DNA of 7,239 nucleotides from an uncultured Alphaproteobacteria bacterium (lineage in GTDB: Bacteria > Pseudomonadota > Alphaproteobacteria > Rickettsiales > UBA1997): NCBI GenBank assembly GCA_903927415.1, contig CAIYMZ010000013.1, forward strand, positions 1 to 7,239, in the 5' to 3' direction. Below the pieces are notes generated by a model that was not told the DNA's origin, did no database searches, and saw nothing but the letters and a program-made list of their open reading frames with translations. Both the position numbers and the translations under genes were made by a program. Positions 1 to 4,855 of this stretch are shown in pieces. Numbering within the stretch: the stretch's first letter is position 1; each line of letters opens with the position of its first letter.

Positions 1-54
1 AATATCTACTGTTGGCGGATCTTGATTGTTAAGAATATTTCTAGGATCGCTCAT
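1..54 (-). CDS. N-terminal start of an unidentified protein, cut by the window edge
   Basis: Eighteen open codons run from an ATG at 52-54 to the left edge and read MSDPRNILNNQDPPTVDI. Support for a real start is a GGAG Shine-Dalgarno (plus-strand ctcc at 63-66) placed 8 bases before the ATG, which is better than most starts in this window, and a possible promoter just upstream. The product cannot be named from 18 residues. The short, polar, proline-containing N-terminus shows no signal peptide or membrane segment. It lies 71 bases after the stop of the transferase-like gene on the same strand, so it could be read from that gene's transcript or from its own promoter. Confidence 0.55.
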   Translation of the reverse strand, partial: MSDPRNILNNQDPPTVDI

Positions 55-84
55 AAATTAAACTCCATTCGTTAATAAAAACAA

Positions 85-113
85 ATTTTAATGGCAGAAT
101 CAGAATGGTTGAA
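85..113 (-). promoter_or_regulatory. Possible sigma70-type promoter for the partial gene at the left edge
   Basis: On the minus strand a TTCAAC box (108-113) and a TAAAAT box (85-90, five of six matches to TATAAT) are separated by 17 bases. Transcription would begin near 78 and give a leader of about 24 bases that includes the GGAG site at 63-66. The -35 box is weak (three of six), and such matches are frequent in AT-rich DNA, so this is only a candidate. Confidence 0.3.
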
Positions 114-125
114 TTCACCAAGACT

Positions 126-1346
126 CTAAACCTTCCGCAGCGTCTCTCTTACCAAACAAGCATTCATCTGGCTTTTTTGCCTTTCTTTAAGAATTTCTTC
201 CTTGATGTAATTTTTAATAAAATTGCCATTTCCGCCTTCGGCAATTGGAATTATTTCTTTCACAACCTGCGCTCTTTTTTCATAAAGCTCATCATTTCCC
301 TTGATCACCACATTTTCGATGAAGTTAATTATATCCTGCTCGGAGCGACCTTTGTAGTTGGAGGAGATTAGTTTTTTTCCAAAGGAATTAAAGTGAGAGC
401 CATCTTTTTTAGTGATAAATAAAAATGGCTTTTTGGTTAGTGGATATAGCGCAACGAATGATAAGGCGGAAGTAATCATCGCATCAGATGTTAAAAATAA
501 TGGCTCATAATCACCGTCATAAATTCTGGCATTCCTGTTGCTGCAAAAATCTTTTTTCCATTCATCTATCATGGCATCATCCCAACTATGAAAATTTTTG
601 AGAGATGGAAAAAGATTGGGGTGAAATCTCATTATAAAATCAATTTCTGGATATTTTTTTGGCAATTGCAGAAAAAATTTGTGATGTTCGATAAAGTTTC
701 CGTTACTCCAAGGAGCCAGTTTATCTTGATGATGTGAGGTAATTATTATTTTTTTACGCCCAGAATTTAAACCAGAGCTCCAAATTTTTTCGCCTTTTTG
801 ACGAATTTTTTCTCTATCGAGAATAAAATCAAACTTTGGCGATCCGGATTTTATAAACTTATGATTATTCTCTAAACCAAAATTTATTTGATAAATATCC
901 CTCTCATCCTCGCTCGTATAGAAAAATCTAAAAGCATTTTTTAAAGATCTAACATATCCAACCTCGCCACTACTCTTATCCATCTCAATACCATAATTAA
1001 CATAACAAACCTTAAGCTTATGGCACATTTCATTTATTGTGAATGTTATCTTACGTTCGTACGGATTTACCGTAAAAATAACATCAATACTAAGCCTTCT
1101 CACATCAAGGGTTAAGCGATTATTTACATCGCAACATTGATAATGTTTTGCGGCATCTGGTTTTTCACCAATTGAAATCAGATAATCCTCTAAACGTTTT
1201 TTTGCATTTGGATCGAAACTTTCCGACAAAACACTAACCTGACATGTAGGATCAGAAACCGCGGCATTAAAAATTGTTTTTAGAGAGGTATCTCGCAACA
1301 ATTCAGAGTTATGAATCAGTAAAAATGCAATGTGAATTTTTTTCAT
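126..1346 (-). CDS. CDP-glycerol glycerophosphotransferase-like (GT-B fold) protein
   Basis: This 406-residue protein resembles the C-terminal catalytic half of the TagF/TagB-type CDP-glycerol glycerophosphotransferase superfamily. Visible landmarks in order are GSPKFD at 168-173 (compare GNPRFD-like motifs), IITSHH at 201-206 after a strand, RFHPNL at 240-245 (family motif K/R-x-HP), and SDAMITSALSF at 287-297 followed by KKPFLFI at 305-311, matching the family's 'aD-x-lItD-x-SS ... kPiifl' region. GGNGNFIKNYI at 371-381 fits the final helix. There is no signal peptide or membrane segment, so it is probably cytosolic or peripheral. In Gram-negatives such enzymes usually build capsule or LPS polyol-phosphate groups, but the substrate cannot be read here. 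The motif after SDAMITSA lacks the usual D-Y-S-S residues, so activity is uncertain. It begins 61 bases after the GNAT gene and has no clear Shine-Dalgarno. Confidence 0.6.
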   Translation of the reverse strand: MKKIHIAFLLIHNSELLRDTSLKTIFNAAVSDPTCQVSVLSESFDPNAKKRLEDYLISIGEKPDAAKHYQCCDVNNRLTLDVRRLSIDVIFTVNPYERKITFTINEMCHKLKVCYVNYGIEMDKSSGEVGYVRSLKNAFRFFYTSEDERDIYQINFGLENNHKFIKSGSPKFDFILDREKIRQKGEKIWSSGLNSGRKKIIITSHHQDKLAPWSNGNFIEHHKFFLQLPKKYPEIDFIMRFHPNLFPSLKNFHSWDDAMIDEWKKDFCSNRNARIYDGDYEPLFLTSDAMITSALSFVALYPLTKKPFLFITKKDGSHFNSFGKKLISSNYKGRSEQDIINFIENVVIKGNDELYEKRAQVVKEIIPIAEGGNGNFIKNYIKEEILKERQKSQMNACLVRETLRKV

Positions 1347-1407
1347 TTTTCGAAATAATTTTTTAAATTTTAAAAGACATATTGAGCTGCACCCTTTTTA
1401 AATCACC

Positions 1408-1956
1408 TTATTTTTTGTGGTTAAAAAAATTTAAATAATCCTCATACGTCATCAAATAAAACCGAATTTCATCCGCTGATCCGTAGCCTTCGGGCAGAAT
1501 ATTTTTTACGAATTTAAAACCGTATTTCGTCAAAACTCGGAAAGATTTTTCGTTTGTTGTACCGCTCGATGCTGACATTTTTTCTAATTTTAAATCTTCG
1601 AAGCCGAAGCGGATCAGCTCGCGCGCGACTTCTGAGGCGTAGCCTTCCCCCCAAAATTCTGGCAAAAATGCGAAGCGAATTTCGGTGAGCTCACCGATTT
1701 CTTGGTTTAATGTGCGAGTCGTCAAGCCAGCGCGGCCAACGAATTTCAGAGATTCATTTTCAAAAACCGCTAGTTGCGAGTAACCAAATTTTTCCTGATG
1801 CGCGATAAAATTTTCGAGCTGTTTTTGAACTTGCTCACGGCTTTGAATACCGTCAATCGTGGTTCTAGCGACTTCGGGATTGGAATGGAGTTGGTGAAGA
1901 ATGTCTAAGTCAGAATCGGTGAATGGTCGGAGATTTAGGCGATTTGTTTTTAGCAT
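1408..1956 (-). CDS. GNAT-family N-acetyltransferase (RimJ/RimL-like)
   Basis: This 182-residue protein has the RimJ/RimL-type GNAT layout and probably transfers acetyl from acetyl-CoA to an amine, either a protein N-terminus or a small molecule. The N-terminus TNRLNLRPFTDSDLD (4-18) is typical of this branch. Residues 92-98 (EIRFAFL) form the central strand, followed by the acetyl-CoA pyrophosphate loop FWGEGYASE at 101-109, which corresponds to W-G-x-G-[YL]-A-[ST]-E. TNEKSFRVLTKYGF at 134-147 is the conserved 'N-x-x-S-x-r-v-l-x-K-x-G-F' segment. Length is normal and the domain is complete. The start lies 6 bases after the mtaB stop with no evident Shine-Dalgarno, so translation is probably coupled to mtaB. 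The substrate is unknown; this family also includes antibiotic acetylases, and nothing here favours that role. Confidence 0.85.
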   Translation of the reverse strand: MLKTNRLNLRPFTDSDLDILHQLHSNPEVARTTIDGIQSREQVQKQLENFIAHQEKFGYSQLAVFENESLKFVGRAGLTTRTLNQEIGELTEIRFAFLPEFWGEGYASEVARELIRFGFEDLKLEKMSASSGTTNEKSFRVLTKYGFKFVKNILPEGYGSADEIRFYLMTYEDYLNFFNHKK

Positions 1957-1962
1957 TTAATT

Positions 1963-3360
1963 TTAAATGTTCTGACGGGGTCCAGTTAAAAAATTATTTT
2001 CAGTTCCCAAAACCACGACTTCAATGATCACGTCAGATTTTAAATTTTCAGAATCCGACAAAATTTTCACGTCGAGAAAATTTTCAGTCTTCCCGATTCC
2101 GTCCTTTTCGATCAGCACTTTCAGAGTTTTTCCGACCTGTTTTTGCAGAAATTTTTGTAATTCCGCTGCGCCTTTTTCGCGCAGAATTTTGGCGCGGGCT
2201 TTGATGATTTTGCCGTTGACCTGCGGCATTTTGGCGGCTGGTGTGCCTTCGCGTTTTGAGTAAGGAAAAATGTGGGTAAAAATAATTCCGGCTTCCTCAA
2301 TCAGCTTCACCGAATTCAAAAACATTTCGTCAGTTTCGGTTGGAAATCCGGCGATGATGTCAGCGCCGAAAGTGATTTCTGGCCTGATTTGGCGCGCTTT
2401 CGCACAAAAATCTAAAACTTGCTTTTGATTGTGCCGGCGCTTCATTCGCTTCAAAATCATGTCGTCGCCCGATTGAACAGAAAGGTGGAGATAGGGCATG
2501 AATCGTGGCTCGCCGGCGAGAATTTCAAAAAATCCTTCGTCCAATTCCGCAACGTCGACGGAAGAAAGTCGCAAGCGCGGAAGCTCGGGAACAAGTGCCA
2601 GCAGCCGCTTGATCATCTGCGACAATTTCAGCGGCGCCGGCAAATCTTCACCGTAACCGGAAATATCGACGCCCGTCAAAACCACTTCCTTGTGCCCCGC
2701 TGCCACCATTTTTTTCACCTGCGAAACAATTTCACCAAACGCCACCGAACGGCTATTTCCGCGGCCAAATGGGATGATGCAAAAAGTACAACGATGATTA
2801 CAGCCATTTTGAATTTCGAGAAATGCCCGCGTTTTATTTTCGAAATAAGAGACAAGTTGCGGCGCAGTGTCGGTGATCGACATGATGTCGTTGACCTTGA
2901 TTTTGGCGGCGTCGTGATCGGTTAGGAAATTTTGGGAGGAGTTTTTGGCGCTGAGAAAAAGGTGATCGGCGTGGGAGACGCTAGGCGGTCGGCGGTAGGC
3001 GGTAGGCGATAGTGAACCCTTCTCCGCCTGACGCCTATCGCCTATCGCCTGACGACTAAAATCATAACTCTCAGCTACGATTTTCTCCACATTCCCCAAC
3101 ACCAAATCCACCTCCGCCATCGCCGCATATTTTTCCGGATCAATCTGCGCTGCACAACCCGTCACCACAATTTTCGCCTCAGGATTATTTCGGCGCGCTT
3201 TACGCACAGCTTGGCGCAACTCACGCTCCGCTTCGCTAGTCACAGCACATGAATTAAAAACTATTAAATTTTTCTGATCGGTTTTTTTGAGAGCTTCTTT
3301 GATCGCTTCAGATTCGTAGGCGTTTAAGCGGCATCCGAAGGTGATGACTTGATTATCCAT
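1963..3360 (-). CDS. mtaB: tRNA (N6-threonylcarbamoyladenosine(37)-C2)-methylthiotransferase MtaB
   Basis: This radical SAM enzyme converts t6A37 to ms2t6A37 in ANN-decoding tRNAs. The N-terminal methylthiotransferase domain carries the cysteines for the second Fe-S cluster at C10 (ITFGCRLNAYES), C38 (FNSCAVTSEAE) and C69 (VVTGCAAQ). The radical SAM motif CNHRCTFC supplies C187, C191 and C194. A C-terminal TRAM-like segment starts near 408 (VGKTLKVLIEKDG). GCRLNAYES rather than GCQMN, and the CIIPFGRGNSRS sequence, favour MtaB over MiaB or RimO. At 465 residues it is somewhat long: residues about 101-153 are extra relative to my memory of alphaproteobacterial MtaB, and about 104-127 of these are encoded by a palindromic repeat. 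Its ATG overlaps the end of the lipoprotein gene by 8 bases, and the GNAT gene follows 6 bases later, so the three are probably one transcript. Confidence 0.93.
   Translation of the reverse strand: MDNQVITFGCRLNAYESEAIKEALKKTDQKNLIVFNSCAVTSEAERELRQAVRKARRNNPEAKIVVTGCAAQIDPEKYAAMAEVDLVLGNVEKIVAESYDFSRQAIGDRRQAEKGSLSPTAYRRPPSVSHADHLFLSAKNSSQNFLTDHDAAKIKVNDIMSITDTAPQLVSYFENKTRAFLEIQNGCNHRCTFCIIPFGRGNSRSVAFGEIVSQVKKMVAAGHKEVVLTGVDISGYGEDLPAPLKLSQMIKRLLALVPELPRLRLSSVDVAELDEGFFEILAGEPRFMPYLHLSVQSGDDMILKRMKRRHNQKQVLDFCAKARQIRPEITFGADIIAGFPTETDEMFLNSVKLIEEAGIIFTHIFPYSKREGTPAAKMPQVNGKIIKARAKILREKGAAELQKFLQKQVGKTLKVLIEKDGIGKTENFLDVKILSDSENLKSDVIIEVVVLGTENNFLTGPRQNI
2981..3056 (-). repeat. Palindromic repeat inserted in frame within mtaB
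   Basis: Plus-strand 2991-3012 and 3035-3056 are imperfect inverted copies (18 of 22 positions pair), with a perfect 10-bp core of taggcgatag at 3003-3012 against ctatcgccta at 3035-3044. Each arm is itself built from 7-base steps such as ggcggta and cgcctat. The element is more GC-rich than its surroundings and adds residues like RQAIGDRRQ and SPTAYRRPP to MtaB between the Fe-S domain and the radical SAM core, without a stop or frameshift. It behaves like the Rickettsia palindromic elements, which also sit in frame inside genes, but its sequence was not matched to any named family. Confidence 0.7.
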
Positions 3361-3964
3361 TGCGTCTGCTGTCCGAAGCTAGAATCACGTGATTAACGAC
3401 TTTTTCTACGCCACGAACTTTTGCAGCCAGATCTAAAACTTTTTGCATTTCTGTATTACTGTCCGCGATACCAAGTAAATAAACGGTTTTGCTCACCGTG
3501 GTAACTTGATAATTTGCAGAAGACACCCCGCGAATGAGCAATAATTTTGATTCGATTTCAGCGCTGATGACATAGTCACGCGCAGCAGTGGAAATGTTTT
3601 TGAAGTTAAAGCCATCTTGCAGTTGAATTTCATCAATCACCTCTTTCACTCCTTCAACCTTCCACGCTAATTCTGTAGCTGATTTTGCTTTTTCTTCGTT
3701 GCGAACAATTCCGGTTAATAAAACTCGACCTTCGGTTACAGTGACATCAACCGAATTGCCAGGATTCTTCAGTCCACTGGCCAAAAAATGCATAGCAATT
3801 TTGGTTGAGATTACGATGTCAGAATGAGTGTGCGAAAGATTTTTTTCGCGCGTTGCGATCATGCCTGTAGCGACTGATCCAACGACAATTGTTTCAACGC
3901 AAGCGGTAGAAAATAGCAGAAGAAAAATAGCAAAAATAGTTGGAAATTTTTTTAAGATTTTCAT
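3353..3964 (-). CDS. Double-BON-domain outer-membrane lipoprotein (DolP/YraP-like)
   Basis: This 203-residue protein begins MKILKK and has a lipoprotein signal peptide: two lysines, a hydrophobic stretch at 7-18, then STAC with C22 as the probable lipidated cysteine. CVETIVVGSVATGMIATRE after the cysteine closely recalls E. coli DolP. Two BON domains follow at about 47-115 and 120-195, each with the G-x-V-x-L-x-G strand (GRVLLTG, and KTVYLLG in the second) and an ending of the type v-x-G-V-x-x-V (VEGVKEV, VRGVEKV). DolP binds anionic phospholipid and supports outer-membrane integrity and BAM function; the same role here is inferred from architecture. The frame is open upstream to 4015, but the ATG at 3962-3964 is preferred because GAGGT lies 8 bases before it and the signal peptide then starts correctly. 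It overlaps mtaB by 8 bases. Confidence 0.85.
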   Translation of the reverse strand: MKILKKFPTIFAIFLLLFSTACVETIVVGSVATGMIATREKNLSHTHSDIVISTKIAMHFLASGLKNPGNSVDVTVTEGRVLLTGIVRNEEKAKSATELAWKVEGVKEVIDEIQLQDGFNFKNISTAARDYVISAEIESKLLLIRGVSSANYQVTTVSKTVYLLGIADSNTEMQKVLDLAAKVRGVEKVVNHVILASDSRRNG

Positions 3965-3972
3965 TTTGTAAT

Positions 3973-3977
3973 ACCTC
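3973..3977 (-). promoter_or_regulatory. Shine-Dalgarno GAGGT that sets the lipoprotein start
   Basis: The minus strand reads GAGGT (plus-strand acctc) with an 8-base spacer to the ATG at 3962-3964. The upstream in-frame ATG at 4013-4015 has no comparable site and would put 17 polar residues before the signal peptide. This decides the start in favour of 3964. Confidence 0.7.
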
Positions 3978-4094
3978 GAGAAGTGTTGGAAATAAAGGGA
4001 AGAAGGATGATTCAAAAAACTCTGAAGAAAGTAATTTTGGATTGAACAATTGCAAATTATTTTTCGATTCCTAGGTTGCGCGGCCTTCGTTTTT

Positions 4095-4204
4095 ACAGAC
4101 GTTACAGACAGACGTTACAGACATTTCAAACGTTGCAGACATATCAAACAAATTGCTTTTACGATCTTTGTTATGTTTGAAATGTTTGAAAGTTTGAAAT
4201 GTCT
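4095..4204. repeat. Degenerate tandem and inverted repeat patch upstream of the tRNA
   Basis: From 4095 to 4149 the sequence is built from variants of acagacgtt and acatttcaaac (acagac at 4095, 4104, 4117 and a gcagac variant at 4135). From 4173 to 4204 the opposite sense appears as repeated gtttgaaa. The arms 4119-4131 and 4192-4204 are perfect 13-bp inverted copies separated by 60 bases. The patch occupies most of the divergent intergenic region between the lipoprotein gene and the tRNA. No convincing protein gene lies in it. Function is unknown. Confidence 0.7.
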
Positions 4205-4207
4205 AAA
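4177..4207 (+). promoter_or_regulatory. Possible tRNA-Gly promoter inside the repeat patch
   Basis: A TTGAAA box (4177-4182) and a TCTAAA box (4202-4207, four of six matches) are separated by 19 bases, which is slightly long. Transcription would start near 4214, about 9 bases before the tRNA. Because the TTGAAA string is itself part of the repeat unit, other registers are possible, and this is a weak call. Confidence 0.25.
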
Positions 4208-4222
4208 AGTGGTTTGTTTTAT

Positions 4223-4297
4223 GCGGGCGTAGCTCAGTGGTAGAGTGCCACCTTGCCAAGGTGGATGTCGAGGGTTCGAATCCCTTCGCCCGCTCCA
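4223..4297 (+). tRNA. tRNA-Gly (anticodon GCC), CCA encoded
   Basis: A complete cloverleaf is visible. The acceptor stem gcgggcg (4223-4229) pairs with cgcccgc (4287-4293). The D arm pairs gctc with gagt (4232-4235 and 4243-4246). The anticodon stem ccacc/ggtgg (4248-4252 and 4260-4264) carries the loop ttgccaa with anticodon GCC at 4255-4257. The T arm gaggg/ccctt encloses ttcgaat (4275-4281). The discriminator is T4294 and CCA is encoded at 4295-4297. It is the only gene on the plus strand here, divergent from the lipoprotein gene and convergent with the ankyrin gene. Confidence 0.97.
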
Positions 4298-4301
4298 AAT
4301 C
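4282..4301 (+). repeat. 20-bp direct repeat, copy 1 (3' end of tRNA-Gly)
   Basis: The 20 bases from the 3' T stem through the encoded CCA and four bases beyond recur exactly at 4380-4399, 98 bases downstream. tRNA 3' ends are common integration sites for tyrosine recombinases, so the pair resembles attL and attR, but only 78 bases separate them. Confidence 0.8.
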
Positions 4302-4353
4302 CGAAAAGGCGTTGCCCCATCAGCCTTGTTCCTCACAGTTAAATCGTAAGCCG

Positions 4354-4376
4354 AAAAATGCCGTTTAGGCATTTTT
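4354..4376 (+). terminator. Rho-independent terminator after tRNA-Gly
   Basis: AAAAATGCC (4354-4362) and GGCATTTTT (4368-4376) form a perfect 9-bp stem around the loop GTTTA, and the T-rich 3' arm serves as the U tract. It lies 56 bases after the end of the tRNA and on the same strand. The A/T symmetry means it could also stop transcripts from the opposite direction. Confidence 0.7.
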
Positions 4377-4379
4377 CTC

Positions 4380-4399
4380 CCCTTCGCCCGCTCCAAATC
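4380..4399 (+). repeat. 20-bp direct repeat, copy 2 (displaced tRNA-Gly 3' end)
   Basis: This is an exact copy of 4282-4301, including the CCA, but without the rest of a tRNA. It begins four bases after the tRNA terminator stem. It may be an att-site scar from an excised or decayed element, or a small local duplication. Confidence 0.8.
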
Positions 4400-4427
4400 T
4401 TAAAAATTTCTACGGAATTAGTTTAGT

Positions 4428-4500
4428 TTGTCATCCCCGCGTAGGCAGGGATCCAGCGCCAACTAAACATTCTGGATCCCCGCCTACGCGGGGATGACAA
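4428..4500. repeat. 29-bp inverted repeat (palindromic element of the gtcatccccgcg type)
   Basis: The arms 4428-4456 and 4472-4500 match at 28 of 29 positions and flank a 15-base loop. The arm reads gtcatccccgcg then taggc(a/g)gggatccag. Similar gtcatcccc...ggatccag palindromes are known as high-copy interspersed repeats in many proteobacterial genomes; this is recalled, not searched. A very stable hairpin would form in RNA from either strand, so it may also end the convergent ankyrin transcript, although there is no U tract. Confidence 0.85.
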
Positions 4501-4590
4501 GAAGAGTGGGGATGACAAGAAGAGTGGGGATGACAAGAAGAGTGGGGATGACAAGAAGAGTGGGGATGACAAGAAGAAGGTGGAGATGAC
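4490..4590. repeat. Tandem array of an 18-bp unit (ggggatgacaagaagagt)
   Basis: Four exact 18-bp units occupy 4490-4507, 4508-4525, 4526-4543 and 4544-4561. A fifth with two changed final bases lies at 4562-4579, and a partial, degenerate sixth runs to 4590. The first half of the unit (ggggatgacaa) is the outer end of the inverted repeat's right arm, which the first unit overlaps, so the array appears to have grown from that edge. Eighteen is a multiple of three, but no coding frame with a credible start was found across it. Confidence 0.9.
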
Positions 4591-4615
4591 GAACTTGCAG
4601 CTCAGTTTCTTGAAT

Positions 4616-4640
4616 CATGCTTCGACAAGCTCAGCATGAC
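4616..4640. repeat. Short palindrome of the catgcttcgacaagctcagcatgac type
   Basis: The hexamers catgct (4616-4621) and agcatg (4633-4638) are inverted around an 11-base interior, ending in gac. The string is of a kind often seen dispersed in bacterial genomes as part of longer palindromes (recalled, not searched). It sits 26 bases after the tandem array and 50 bases before the shifted end of the ankyrin frame. Confidence 0.5.
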
Positions 4641-4689
4641 ACCGATTTTCTGTGATTTTTTTACTTCCAAGTAAAACTCCTCCCCAACC

Positions 4690-4855
4690 TCAATCCACCC
4701 TCTCCCTCTCTCCACCCACAACAGCAGAAGCAGTAGCTGACCCAAACAAAACTTCGCTGGGCTTTCTTTTCGCCTCCACTAATGCGGTCAACATATCAAC
4801 GCGCCCAGTTTCTCTAGCTATCATTAGAGCTGATTTTCCTTCGGCATTTTTTTTT
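4690..4855 (-). pseudogene. Out-of-frame continuation of the ankyrin gene after the A9 run
   Basis: If one A is removed from the run of nine (plus-strand T at 4847-4855), the ankyrin frame continues for 52 more codons to a TGA at 4690-4692. It reads N-AEGKSALMIARETGRVDML then TALVEAKRK, an excellent eighth ankyrin repeat exactly in phase with the seventh. The last part (PSEVLFGSATASAVVGG then ERERVD) is not ankyrin-like and its final codons run into a purine-rich tract. The restored protein would have about 593 residues. This is a frameshifted gene end, a sequencing error, or a product of slippage. Confidence 0.8.

Noticed and set aside
1360..1380. A/T-only inverted repeat between the GNAT and transferase-like genes as a terminator
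   Set aside because: The stem has no G-C pairs and only a single base between its arms; in such AT-rich DNA this is expected by chance.
2419..2925. 168-codon plus-strand open frame
   Set aside because: It lies wholly inside mtaB on the opposite strand, has no recognisable domain and no ribosome site, while mtaB carries all family motifs.
4115..4396. 93-codon minus-strand open frame across the tRNA
   Set aside because: Its central part (GRRDSNPRHPPWQGG, then TLPLSYAR) is the well-known false translation of an antisense tRNA-Gly gene, and the rest covers the terminator and repeat patch.
4490..4590. CRISPR-like array
   Set aside because: The units are directly adjacent, with no unique spacers of 25-40 bases, and no cas genes are present; it is a simple tandem repeat.
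4659..4676. Palindrome ttttacttccaagtaaaa as terminator of the ankyrin gene
   Set aside because: On the minus strand the hairpin is followed by A rather than U residues, the stem is almost all A/T, and the loop is too small.
4682..4717. G-quadruplex on the minus strand at the end of the shifted ankyrin frame
   Set aside because: Four G runs exist, but with loops of 8, 3 and 12 bases, so stability is doubtful; the tract is noted only as purine-rich.
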